From Bdellovibrionales bacterium (lineage in GTDB: Bacteria; Bdellovibrionota; UBA1018): a stretch of 64,000 nucleotides of DNA. The stretch lies in the NCBI GenBank assembly GCA_018266355.1, contig JAFEAP010000006.1, positions 215,619 to 279,618 of the forward strand. Direction: 5' to 3'. Below are positions 18,166 to 26,561 of the stretch, piece after piece (positions within the stretch are counted from its first letter, which is position 1; each line of letters begins with the position of its first letter). The notes under the pieces were generated by a model. It was given only the letters and a program-made list of their open reading frames with translations, made no database searches and was not told where the DNA came from. Position numbers and translations under genes: made by a program.

Positions 18166-18323
18166 GCAGTCGTCGCTTTGCCCCCAGCCTGCCGGTGCGA
18201 AGTGATCCCCGTTAGCGAAAGCGCACCCCCCCGAATCTTCCCGCATTTCCATTATCTCCTTGAAATGATTGTCCATTATTATTCCACAATAACGACGCGC
18301 CGCAGGGCTTACGCCTTTTAATC

Positions 18324-18339
18324 TGGCAAACCCCTTGCT
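18324..18339 (+). promoter_or_regulatory. Sigma-54-type -24/-12 promoter
   Basis: TGGCA at 18324-18328 and TTGCT at 18335-18339 give GG-N10-GC exactly, matching the consensus TGGCAC-N5-TTGCW. It lies about 95 nt before ATG 18434. The AT-rich stretch 18261-18295 upstream contains an ATTGT...ACAAT dyad that could be an activator site. The rest of the 268-nt gap shows no gene. Confidence 0.6.
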
Positions 18340-18433
18340 ATATCCCCCAATGAATCGAAACGGTCACTCAGGAGTGGGTGCCTAAAAAACGGTAAGTCTC
18401 TGTAACTGAGGAAAGAGAAGAGTGAGGAACGTT

Positions 18434-19540
18434 ATGAAGGTAATGAAGGCCATGTCCCTGGCCCAAGCAGGTTTGATGATCGGCGTGCTCTCGATGAGCG
18501 CCGCGATGGCGGAAACGTCCACGAACGCGGCGGCGAACGCCCCCGCGGCGACGCCGTTGAAGAAGAAGAAAAAGATTATCCAAAAGAAGGCGATTACCCG
18601 CGCGGGCGTCGTGACGAAGAAGACGGCGAAGGAAGATCACCTGACCTCGCCGCAGTCCTCGGCGATCTCCGCCGCCACGGCGACCTCCTCGATGCCGGGT
18701 CTGACCGCCGGAGCCTCGACGGCCGAAGCGCCGAAGGCCCTTCAGAAAAAGCGTTTCATCGACAACGTCCGTGCCGGCGTCCTCCTCGAGTACTACGGCG
18801 CCTCGATCTCCGATCCGCTCTCCGGATGGCAGACCGATAAGGACGACGGCTACGCCCAAGGCGGAGCCTCGCAGGAACTCGATACCCGCGTTTCCCTCGG
18901 CTACGCGCTTTCGAGCAACTTGACCGTCATGGCGAACGCCTACTTCTGGTCGTACTCGGATTCTCCGGACGGCGCGGACAAAGGCGAAACCTTCGGATTC
19001 CGCCCGGCCGACTCCTACCTCCAGCTGAAGGTCGGGAAGTTCTATCAGTCGGGTAAATTCAAGTGGAGCGGCGACTTCCGGATGTATCCGGGCCTCGGAA
19101 AATCCTATCCGAACCGCGTCGTTTACCTCCGGACCGGCCAGAACCTCTCCTACGCGATGTCCTCGCGTTGGACGCTCGCGGCCTACAACACGATCCGCTA
19201 CTACCACATGACGAACGGTGCGTACGACAGCGCGAACGACCCGTCCGGAAACAAGGTCGATACGATCGTTACCGTCGGACCGGCGATCGAATACCAGATG
19301 CTCGACTCCGTCGGCCTCTCGCTCTCGTTCAACGACGCCTACGCCCACACCCATAACAACAATACGTACGGCACCGCCGAAACGTACAAGGGTTCCGCCT
19401 GGGGCGCGTACTTCGAACTCGGTTCTTCGATCGACTTCACGAAGTCGATCAACCTGAACCCGTACATCGACATGTTCACCCACACGTTCAACGCCGAAGC
19501 GATGCAGATCGGCGCGAACTTGAACTTCACGATTCTCTAA
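18434..19540 (+). CDS. Outer-membrane beta-barrel-like protein
   Basis: 368 residues from ATG 18434, which has a GAGGA SD 5-6 nt upstream (the GTG at 18422 is less likely). The signal peptide ends at SAAMA. Residues of about 20-100 are Ala/Thr/Ser-rich with a Lys cluster (LKKKKKIIQKK), probably periplasmic and possibly binding anionic polymer. From about residue 110 a series of aromatic-rich beta strands of about 10 residues ends in IGANLNFTIL, as in small porin-like barrels. No named family. Expression probably depends on sigma-54. An intrinsic terminator follows. Confidence 0.7.
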   Translation: MKVMKAMSLAQAGLMIGVLSMSAAMAETSTNAAANAPAATPLKKKKKIIQKKAITRAGVVTKKTAKEDHLTSPQSSAISAATATSSMPGLTAGASTAEAPKALQKKRFIDNVRAGVLLEYYGASISDPLSGWQTDKDDGYAQGGASQELDTRVSLGYALSSNLTVMANAYFWSYSDSPDGADKGETFGFRPADSYLQLKVGKFYQSGKFKWSGDFRMYPGLGKSYPNRVVYLRTGQNLSYAMSSRWTLAAYNTIRYYHMTNGAYDSANDPSGNKVDTIVTVGPAIEYQMLDSVGLSLSFNDAYAHTHNNNTYGTAETYKGSAWGAYFELGSSIDFTKSINLNPYIDMFTHTFNAEAMQIGANLNFTIL

Positions 19541-19563
19541 GCGAGATTCGTTTCGATTCCGAG

Positions 19564-19600
19564 CGGCCCGGAGGACATTCCTTCGGGCCGTTTGTTTTTT
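19564..19600 (+). terminator. Intrinsic terminator
   Basis: CGGCCCG (19564-19570) and CGGGCCG (19584-19590) form the stem, followed by TTTGTTTTTT. Confidence 0.8.
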
Positions 19601-19634
19601 GACGGAGGCCCCTCGCTTCGTCGACGCGCTCTCT

Positions 19635-19663
19635 TTGACGACGGGCGCGGTTCCTTCTACTCT
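19635..19663 (+). promoter_or_regulatory. Promoter placing the start of transcription at or next to the ATG
   Basis: TTGACG (19635-19640), 17 nt, TACTCT (19658-19663), then only 8 nt to ATG 19672. This predicts a leaderless or nearly leaderless mRNA. Confidence 0.6.
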
Positions 19664-19671
19664 TAAGAGGA

Positions 19672-20706
19672 ATGAGCGACCTCGAGTGGTACTTGGACGT
19701 CGGGGGGAAGCAGTCCGGTCCCCATAGCGCCCGGGAAATCGTGGAGATGGTACGGGCCGGCAAAATCGCCGCGACCTCGCAGGTTACCGCTGCGCGCATG
19801 AACGGAGACTGGGTCACCGCCCAGGATCTCATCGACGCCTACGATGAGCTTTACTCGAAACCGGCGATCGCGGTGCCGATCGCTTCGCCGACCGCGGCGT
19901 TCAGCGGTCCGAGCGATCCGAACTTCACCGCCCCTCCCCGGCCGACCGAGCAACTCGAACGCTCGAAGATCATCACGCTGAATCGCGAGGAAATGGAAAA
20001 GGCGCCGGATCCGACGGAAGCCCTTTTCCAGGCCATTCAAGCCGTCCGAGAAAAGGCAGCCGCGAAAAACACCGGGACCTCTTCGACTTCTTCCGCGGCC
20101 GCCCGGGATTCCTTCGGGGCGGCGAGCCGCGCGGGAGGTTCGCGCATCCCGCCCCAACTCCTCTTCATCCTCTCGCTCGCCGCGATTCTCGGAATCGCCA
20201 TTTTCGTCGCGACCAAATTCCTCGGCGGAAAAGCGCCCGAGGAAACGACCGCGAAGCCGGCCGCCGTCGGTCGCAAGACGAGCGAACCGGCGCCGCCCCC
20301 GCCGCCGGCCCGAACCGGTGGATTACTGAACGACCAAGGCGGCGGAACGAGCGCCGCGCGCACGACCCCACCGGTCCAACCGATGAACCCGATGAACCGC
20401 CATATGACGGGTCGCGGCAACTCCATGCACCCGCCCACGCGGGACGACTCACGGAACACAAATATGGGCGGCGGCGCCCGCTACCGTGACGAGCGCGACG
20501 AAAGAGTCGAGGAAGAGGCGGACGTCGACGAATCGGACGTCGACGCGCCTCGCGAAATCCCGGAACCGATGCCGGTCGATCCGTCCCAAGTCCCCGCCGA
20601 CCGCATCATTCCGGAACCGGGAACGATCCCGGGCCAGGGCGCGCTTCCCGGCGCGGACCCCTATATGCCTCCTCCGGCGGGCGTTCCGCCGGGCGGGAAT
20701 CCGTAA
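19672..20706 (+). CDS. GYF_2-domain membrane protein
   Basis: 344 residues. The first 60 match the GYF_2 (DUF4339) pattern: WYLDVGGKQSGPHSAREI, a conserved G near 30, and GDWVTAQDLI. These domains are found in bacterial membrane proteins and probably bind Pro-rich peptides. One transmembrane segment (LLFILSLAAILGIAIFVA) lies near residue 165. The C-terminal half is Pro/Arg/Asp-rich and low complexity, ending in PPPAGVPPGGNP. The domain order suggests a cytoplasmic head, one membrane pass and an extracytoplasmic disordered tail. Function unknown. Confidence 0.7.
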   Translation: MSDLEWYLDVGGKQSGPHSAREIVEMVRAGKIAATSQVTAARMNGDWVTAQDLIDAYDELYSKPAIAVPIASPTAAFSGPSDPNFTAPPRPTEQLERSKIITLNREEMEKAPDPTEALFQAIQAVREKAAAKNTGTSSTSSAAARDSFGAASRAGGSRIPPQLLFILSLAAILGIAIFVATKFLGGKAPEETTAKPAAVGRKTSEPAPPPPPARTGGLLNDQGGGTSAARTTPPVQPMNPMNRHMTGRGNSMHPPTRDDSRNTNMGGGARYRDERDERVEEEADVDESDVDAPREIPEPMPVDPSQVPADRIIPEPGTIPGQGALPGADPYMPPPAGVPPGGNP

Positions 20707-20729
20707 TTCGACCGAAGCGACCGGAAAGC

Positions 20730-20759
20730 TTGCCGAGCGCCCTCCCGCCCGACTAAGCT
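20730..20759 (+). promoter_or_regulatory. Possible leaderless promoter for tmk
   Basis: TTGCCG (20730-20735), 18 nt, TAAGCT (20754-20759), 8 nt before GTG 20768. No SD is visible before that GTG. Confidence 0.4.
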
Positions 20760-20767
20760 CGTTCGCA

Positions 20768-21439
20768 GTGTCCAAACCCACGCCTAAAACCCGGGGCCGA
20801 AAGCCCCCTCGCGGCTCGTTCGTCACGTTCGAAGGCACCGAAGGGGCGGGGAAATCGACCCTGATCGCGGCCTTCGCCGACCTGCTGCGTTCCCGCGGCC
20901 GGGAAACGGTGACTACGCGCGAACCGGGCGGTTCGTCCGTCGCGGAGAAGATCCGCGCCGTGATCCTGAACGAGCCGATGCATCCTTGGACGGAAGCATT
21001 CCTTTACGAAGCCGCCCGCGCGGAACACCTGAACCAGACGATTCGGCCGGCGCTCGAACGCGGAGCGATCGTCCTCTGCGATCGATTCACCGATTCGACG
21101 CTCGCCTACCAGGGCGCCGCGCGCGGCCTGGACTGGAATACCCTCCGGCGGCTGAACGACATCGCGACGGATGGATTGAAACCGAAGCTCACCGTCTTCG
21201 TCGACATCGATCCGGGCCGGGGGCTTCGCGACGCGAAGGACCCGAACCGCTTCGAGGCGGAAGGCGTCGCGTTCCAAACGAAAGTTCGGAAGGGTTTCCT
21301 CCGCGCGATGCGGGAAGAACCGAAGCGCTTCGTGAAAGTCACCGCGCGATCGGGCACTCCGGAGACGATGGCGGCCGAGCTCCTCGGTAAGATCGGGCGC
21401 CGGATCGGCGTCGAAGCGAAAACCGGAGCGAAGCGGTGA
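20768..21439 (+). CDS. tmk: Thymidylate kinase
   Basis: 223 residues from GTG 20768. It phosphorylates dTMP to dTDP. The P-loop is GTEGAGKST. The DR(x)-type motif TTREPGGSSVAEKIR and the lid/DRF motif LCDRFTDSTLAYQG are canonical. A basic N-terminal tail (KPTPKTRGRKPPRG) precedes the core. The stop overlaps the holB start by 4 nt. tmk-holB pairs are common in bacteria, which supports both assignments. The open frame extends upstream into the previous gene, but homology begins only at the P-loop. Confidence 0.93.
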   Translation: MSKPTPKTRGRKPPRGSFVTFEGTEGAGKSTLIAAFADLLRSRGRETVTTREPGGSSVAEKIRAVILNEPMHPWTEAFLYEAARAEHLNQTIRPALERGAIVLCDRFTDSTLAYQGAARGLDWNTLRRLNDIATDGLKPKLTVFVDIDPGRGLRDAKDPNRFEAEGVAFQTKVRKGFLRAMREEPKRFVKVTARSGTPETMAAELLGKIGRRIGVEAKTGAKR

Positions 21440-22578
21440 GCGCGAAATCGAAACGCGGAGTCCGCGAAAACCCGTCTCCGCTGCCGATCGCGCCCGAGCT
21501 CCTTCGCGCGCACGCGGGAGTGGGAGACGCCCTCGAGAAGTGGAAAGAAACGAAACGGGTCCCACCCGTCCTTCTCCTCACTGGACCGCGCGGATGCGGG
21601 AAACGCGCGATGGCTTATTACCTCTCCCAAGCGCTCCAGTGCGAACGCACGGGTTTTTTCGAAAACGCGGAAGGCGGCGGACTTTTCGGGGGAGACTCGG
21701 GACTCGGTCTCGGAATGGAAATGAGCGGAAGCGCGCCGGCCGCGTCGGGAACCGCGCCCTGCGGGGAATGCGCCGCTTGCTTGCGCGCGCTGTCCGGGCA
21801 GGCGATCGACTTCACCGAGATCGTGCTCGAAGACGATAAGAAGACCCTCGGAGTCGACCAGTTCCGCGAGATCAAGGAGAAGCAGGGTTTCGCAAGCTTC
21901 GCCGGGGGGGCGCGGATCTACCTCATTTCCGACGCCGACCGCATGACGGTGGCTGCGGCGAACTCGGTCTTGAAGCTCCTCGAGGAACCGCCTCCGGGAT
22001 GGGTTTTCCTGCTCACTGTTTCGGATCCTTCGCTCCTGCCTTCGACGGTCGTTTCACGGTGTCAGATCCTTCGCCTGCGCCCGCTCGAGGAGTCCGCGGT
22101 CGCCGCGCTCCTTCGGCACGAAGAGCTGCCGGCTGAGCGCATCGCGACGGTCGCGAAAATGGCGGAGGGCTCGCTCTCCCGCGCCCGCGAACTCGCGGAC
22201 GACGACGCGTGGGAAACGCGCGGTCTGATCCTCCAGTTCATCGCGAAACCCGAGACGACTTATCACGGGCTGATCGATTATGCCGCCGGCGACCCGGCCC
22301 AGTTCCGACTCCTCCTCGATCAATTCGAACAGATCCTGGCCGATCTCATCACCGCCGCGCGCGTGCCGGGCACGACCTACCGGAACGTCGACGCGAAACG
22401 CTCGCTCGAGGACCACGCGAAACGATGCGCGGCCCGTAAAGGCGGCGCCGCACGCGCGCTTTCGTTTTGGATCGAGCGTTCCGAGCGTCTTTTCCGGATC
22501 CGGCGCGAAATGACCGCGCCGCTGAACGCGAAAGTGCTCGCCCAGGACTTCCTCTCGCCCTGGATGGACGCCGTTTAA
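21436..22578 (+). CDS. holB: DNA polymerase III subunit delta'
   Basis: 380 residues, GTG start overlapping tmk (GTGA). Clamp-loader AAA+ subunit. It shows LLLTGPRGCGKRAMA (P-loop-like), a zinc module CGECAACL preceded by a Gly-rich insert, ISDADRMTVAAANSVLKLLEEPP (the Walker B/sensor region typical of delta'), and STVVSRCQIL, the SRC motif. The usual delta' zinc module has four Cys. The first is C in QCERTG and the rest lie in CGECAAC, so the Gly-rich stretch between them is an insertion. Confidence 0.9.
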   Translation: MSAKSKRGVRENPSPLPIAPELLRAHAGVGDALEKWKETKRVPPVLLLTGPRGCGKRAMAYYLSQALQCERTGFFENAEGGGLFGGDSGLGLGMEMSGSAPAASGTAPCGECAACLRALSGQAIDFTEIVLEDDKKTLGVDQFREIKEKQGFASFAGGARIYLISDADRMTVAAANSVLKLLEEPPPGWVFLLTVSDPSLLPSTVVSRCQILRLRPLEESAVAALLRHEELPAERIATVAKMAEGSLSRARELADDDAWETRGLILQFIAKPETTYHGLIDYAAGDPAQFRLLLDQFEQILADLITAARVPGTTYRNVDAKRSLEDHAKRCAARKGGAARALSFWIERSERLFRIRREMTAPLNAKVLAQDFLSPWMDAV

Positions 22579-22590
22579 GGAGGACGAACG

Positions 22591-23724
22591 ATGGCCCTCC
22601 TCTCGATTCCAGTCGCGCTTTCGATCGCTTTCTCCGTCGGTGACCAGATCATCGACGAATACTTCCCGAACCGCTCGGGCAATCACGTCTCCTACTCCTG
22701 CGAAAAGGAGCTCGATCTTCGCCGACCGGGCATGGCGATGGAATCGATGCCTTTTCTCGAGCAGGGAGACACGAACCTCTGCGCGCCCTACACGGCGTCC
22801 GAACTGATCGACGCCTGGCGAACGGTGCGCGCGAAGCGCTCGCTCGCGCCTCGGGAACGGACCTCTCCGATGGCGCTCGGCGTGGAGTTCGCCGCGAAGA
22901 ACGACTTCCCCTACTCGTTTCCGCTCCAAAACTCGACCGATCCGATGGCGCGCGAAGCGGGCCGATGGGGCGGGATCGTCTGCGTGTACGTGAACTCGGC
23001 GCGGGAGATCGGTTCGTGTTCCGACGACGCCCTGAAGGAATTCCAGGGCAAGAGCCCCGAAGCGATCGCGAAGACGGACGCCCTCTTTCATGCCCTCAAA
23101 GATTACCTCGCGCTTTCCCCTCGCGACCGCGAAGAAAAGAGGCCTCGCTTCGCCGAGCGGATCCTGACCATCCTCGCGTCGCTGCCCCCGCCGCTCGAGA
23201 AGGGCGATCTTCCGACCCTCGAACAGATCACCGAGGAACTCACGTTCTTTACCGGCGACGACCCGTACGTCCCGATGTCGCGCCTCTTGCTCGCCGGCTG
23301 CCGTAAGCATCGGACTCCGCTCCCCGAGCTCCCGAAATGCCGGACGAAGATCGACTCCGGTCTCGACGGATTCGGTTGGGGGTTTCGCCACGTTCCCTTC
23401 CGAGAAGCCGAGACGTTCAAGAAGCTGAAGGAGCTCCTCGCACGCGAAAACCCGACTCCGGTCGCGATCACCTACTGTCATCGCGTCGTACGGAAAGGGT
23501 TCGACTACCGGCCGACATCGCTCCTCTCTCCCGAATGTCATTCCCACTGGAGTCTCGTGATCGGATCTCGCCAAAGGAGCGGACGCTGCCAGTTTCTGAT
23601 CCGCGATACGGATGGCGGAAAGACGGACCGGATCTCCCCCGACTGGGAAACCGACCGGGGCGACGTCTGGCTCGACGCCGAAACGCTCATGAGTTCGACC
23701 TACGTGCTCGAGTGGCTTGAGTAA
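22591..23724 (+). CDS. Predicted papain-fold cysteine peptidase-like protein
   Basis: 377 residues, strong AAGGAGG SD. A hydrophobic start (MALLSIPVALSIAFS) may be a signal or anchor. A possible catalytic triad can be read. Cys64 lies in QGDTNLCAPYTASELIDAW, the Q/D-x-x-x-x-C-x-x-Y layout of papain/C39-like enzymes. His317 or His319 is in CHSHWSLVIGS. Asp339 or Asp341 is in FLIRDTDGG. The middle is helical and charged. The triad is my inference from spacing, with no named family recognised. It follows holB by 12 nt, so it may be cotranscribed. Confidence 0.55.
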   Translation: MALLSIPVALSIAFSVGDQIIDEYFPNRSGNHVSYSCEKELDLRRPGMAMESMPFLEQGDTNLCAPYTASELIDAWRTVRAKRSLAPRERTSPMALGVEFAAKNDFPYSFPLQNSTDPMAREAGRWGGIVCVYVNSAREIGSCSDDALKEFQGKSPEAIAKTDALFHALKDYLALSPRDREEKRPRFAERILTILASLPPPLEKGDLPTLEQITEELTFFTGDDPYVPMSRLLLAGCRKHRTPLPELPKCRTKIDSGLDGFGWGFRHVPFREAETFKKLKELLARENPTPVAITYCHRVVRKGFDYRPTSLLSPECHSHWSLVIGSRQRSGRCQFLIRDTDGGKTDRISPDWETDRGDVWLDAETLMSSTYVLEWLE

Positions 23725-23847
23725 GCGGTCTCCTCAGGTAGATCGACGGCCTCGCGACCCAACGCGCACCCCCTAGCCATTTGTGCGCTTCGGATCGCTC
23801 AGGTTTTCCGGCATCGAACTTGCCTCGATGCGAGGAGGAGGATCTGC

Positions 23848-24390
23848 ATGCTCGTAGCCCATAGCTCGACCCTTTGTGTTTCCCAGCCCGGAATCGCTTT
23901 GAAACTTTCAGTAAATAGCCACATCCAGAAACGACTACGGAGACAGATCCTGCTCGCGCTTTTTCGCTCAGCCAAAGAAGTACTGCGCGGCCTAGACGGG
24001 ATGGACGTATATCACTCCGACGCTGGAATGCTGTCGGAGTCCGCAGATTTAGGGCGTCCGGTCAGCTTGCACCAAGCGCTCGGTTCGAGATCCGAAGCCG
24101 AGAGCGAGGGCCTGAATATTCGACTGCGGCGACTCACTCTGCGCATGACCCAGTCCGAGTTCGCGCGTCGAGCCGGCATTTCGCGCGGTCAGTTGAGCCG
24201 GATCGAACACGGCCACGTGAAGATCGAAGCTCTCACTCGTTCTAAGATTGCATTCGCATTTCGGTCTTCGCGATTCCGGAACCGAAACGCACAAATGGCT
24301 ACGCCGAAAACGGGCGCGGCTAGGCGCTTGCCGGAAGGGAAACCGAGGTCGCACAAACCCTCGATCCAATTCCCGAAAACAATATTCTAG
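23848..24390 (+). CDS. XRE-type helix-turn-helix protein
   Basis: 180 residues behind a very strong SD (GAGGAGGAG). The Cro/CI-type HTH is at about 88-140 (RRLTLRMTQSEFARRAGISRGQLSRIEHG). The first 85 residues have no recognised domain, and the C-terminus is basic. It is probably a DNA-binding regulator. The 3' end overlaps the convergent DUF962-type gene by 4 nt. Codon use is less biased than in neighbours, which fits an acquired gene. Confidence 0.6.
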   Translation: MLVAHSSTLCVSQPGIALKLSVNSHIQKRLRRQILLALFRSAKEVLRGLDGMDVYHSDAGMLSESADLGRPVSLHQALGSRSEAESEGLNIRLRRLTLRMTQSEFARRAGISRGQLSRIEHGHVKIEALTRSKIAFAFRSSRFRNRNAQMATPKTGAARRLPEGKPRSHKPSIQFPKTIF

Positions 24391-24773
24391 CGCTTCAACT
24401 CGGCGTTCGTCTCGAACGAGAGATTTCCGGTGAGCAGATCGTAGAACATCACGAAGTCGGCGCGCAGGCTGAAGAGCGGCCATTTGAAGCTCGCCGGCTT
24501 ATTCTTCTCGAATCCGAAGTGACCGAGCCAGGCGAATCCGTATCCGAAGACGGGGATCAGCCAGATCTGGTACCAGCGCCCGGTGAGCACGATGCCGATG
24601 AAGGTCGCGATGAGCAGCGAAGTTCCGAAAAAATGGAGGAACTTGCAGATCTGATTCCGGTGTTCGTGGAGATAGAACGGGTAGAAATCCTCGAAGGTTT
24701 CGAAATCGTCGGGAAATTTCAGATTCGCCGGCTCGGCTTTCGCGGGACTCGGGGTCTTCATCGGTTCGCCCAT
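24387..24773 (-). CDS. DUF962 / Mpo1-like membrane protein
   Basis: 128 residues from ATG 24773 (SD GAGGA 7 nt upstream; GTG 24794 is the alternative). The pattern FYPFYLHEHRNQICKFLHFFG with a later GYGFAWLGHFGFEKNKPASF is typical of the DUF962/Mpo1 family, whose yeast member is an iron-dependent dioxygenase acting on 2-hydroxy fatty acids. The conserved His residues are all present. Two or three membrane segments. The bacterial role is unproven. Confidence 0.75.
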   Translation of the reverse strand: MGEPMKTPSPAKAEPANLKFPDDFETFEDFYPFYLHEHRNQICKFLHFFGTSLLIATFIGIVLTGRWYQIWLIPVFGYGFAWLGHFGFEKNKPASFKWPLFSLRADFVMFYDLLTGNLSFETNAELKR

Positions 24774-24800
24774 GGTCGTTTCCTCGTCGTTCACCGGGAT

Positions 24801-26561
24801 CTAGCTTCGGTAGCCCTGATCCCTTCGGGTCAGCTTCGCGCGAAGGCTCGCGCCTTCGTCCTGCCGTCCGGCCTCGGTTCTCCCGAGTTCCTCGGCCCAC
24901 ACGCGGGAGAGCGGTTCGATCCATTCTTCCCCGTGATCCTTACGGCACAAGTATAGCGGAAGGCGCCGAAAATAAAAATCCTCGAGCCGGAGCACCATTT
25001 CCCTTCGAATTCCGTAACGTAGCTGGGCTTCGAGGTAAGGAAACCCTAGCGGACTCGGGCCGGATTCGGGGTATTCGGCGTGTAGAGCGAGGACTTCGCG
25101 GGCATCCGCTCCGTACCGCTCGATCAACTCCTCGAGCGCGTTCGGATCGACCTTGCCGGCGCGAATCGCGGGCGCGATCTCGGCGCGGAACCGGGCGACG
25201 GCGTCGGCGGTCACCGCCGGATTCGTCGAGACCTCGGTCCGGGGTTGGTGCCAGCCGGGAACCGGATCGGCGTTCCCTCGCCAAAAATCCTCCGCCCAAG
25301 CCGCGAGCGCCCGGTCGACGATCTCGAGCGCCATCGGCCGGTGGGTCGTGTATTTCCCGCCGGCGACCATCGTCGTTCCGCCGGGTCCCTCGCCGATGTG
25401 GTGTTCGCGGCTCACTTTCGCGAGGTTCCCGCTTCCGCCGGCCGAGTCGTGACCGAACGCCGGGTCCATGAGCGGTCGCACGCCGACGTAGGTCGCGAGG
25501 ATGTCCCTCCGCTCGAGCTTCGCTTCCGGGAAGTAGCGCGCGAGGAGTCGGAGGAGGTAATCGACGTCCGCGTCCTCGGCCCGCACGTCGGCCGGATCGC
25601 GCGGAGATTCCGCGTCGGTCGTCCCGACGATCACCGCTCCCGGTCCGAAGTCGTCTCTCGGAATGACGAACGAGACGCGCGTGTCCTCGATATTCGAGAG
25701 CAGCATCGCGCCGGCGACCGGAAGGCGGTCGCGCGCGAAGACGAGGTGGGTCCCGCGCGAGGGCTTGAGCCAGTGTTTCCACTGCCCGCTCCGCTCGCGG
25801 AACTTCGCGGCTTCGGCGGCGGGCGCACCGCGAAGAAGGACTTCGCCGAGGAGGTCGGTATAAGGCCCGCCGCAGACGATCGTGCGCTTCGCGCGGACCT
25901 CGACCGTTCCGCCGGATTCACGATCGAGGCAGCGGAATCCTTCGATGCGGTCGCCATGCCAGATCGGTTCGTGCGCCTCGACCCGGGTCGCGATCGTCGC
26001 GCCAAGATCGTGCGCGGCCCGCGCGTTCTCGACGCACATCACGTCGTCCCACATCGACGCGTCGTAATACGTGAATCCGCCGAGTAGCCCGTCCGGTGAG
26101 AGCTTCGGGATCTCGCGAAGCATCCGCTCCTTCGAGAGGCGCTTATGGAAGTGCGGGGCGCGGAAGAGCGAAAGGAGGTCGTAGAGCCAAAGCCCGATCG
26201 AGACGAGTCCCATCCCCCGTTTGTCGTTCGCGTAGACCGGCAGGTAGAATTTTAGCCACCGTACCATGTTCGGCTGGGTGCGGATCAGGTGCGCGCGCTC
26301 GGAGAGCGATTCGAAGACGAGTTTGAACTCGAAGTTTTCGAGGTAACGGAGCCCGCCGTGGACGAGCTTCGAGGATGCCGAACTCGTGCCGGACGCGAAA
26401 TCGTCGCGCTCGACGAGAGCGACCTTCAGCCCGCGCGAGGCGGCGTCGCGCGCGGTGGCCGCGCCCGTGATCCCCCCGCCGACGACGAGGAGGTCGAAAC
26501 GTTCCCGGGAAAATCGTTCAAGCGCCCGGCGTCGGCTGGCGAACGAAAATTCCGAGTTCAT
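24801..26561 (-). CDS. glpD: Aerobic glycerol-3-phosphate dehydrogenase
   Basis: 586 residues. FAD-dependent oxidation of sn-glycerol-3-phosphate to dihydroxyacetone phosphate, feeding electrons to quinones at the inner membrane. The FAD-binding motif is LLVVGGGITGAATARDAASRG, cut short here, near residues 24-42. It is followed by SSKLVHGGLRYLE, the GlpD signature. The C-terminal DAO_C domain is present. It is longer than E. coli GlpD (about 500). The ATG lies 44 nt inside the end of aspS, so the two are probably transcribed together. Confidence 0.92.
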   Translation of the reverse strand: MNSEFSFASRRRALERFSRERFDLLVVGGGITGAATARDAASRGLKVALVERDDFASGTSSASSKLVHGGLRYLENFEFKLVFESLSERAHLIRTQPNMVRWLKFYLPVYANDKRGMGLVSIGLWLYDLLSLFRAPHFHKRLSKERMLREIPKLSPDGLLGGFTYYDASMWDDVMCVENARAAHDLGATIATRVEAHEPIWHGDRIEGFRCLDRESGGTVEVRAKRTIVCGGPYTDLLGEVLLRGAPAAEAAKFRERSGQWKHWLKPSRGTHLVFARDRLPVAGAMLLSNIEDTRVSFVIPRDDFGPGAVIVGTTDAESPRDPADVRAEDADVDYLLRLLARYFPEAKLERRDILATYVGVRPLMDPAFGHDSAGGSGNLAKVSREHHIGEGPGGTTMVAGGKYTTHRPMALEIVDRALAAWAEDFWRGNADPVPGWHQPRTEVSTNPAVTADAVARFRAEIAPAIRAGKVDPNALEELIERYGADAREVLALHAEYPESGPSPLGFPYLEAQLRYGIRREMVLRLEDFYFRRLPLYLCRKDHGEEWIEPLSRVWAEELGRTEAGRQDEGASLRAKLTRRDQGYRS

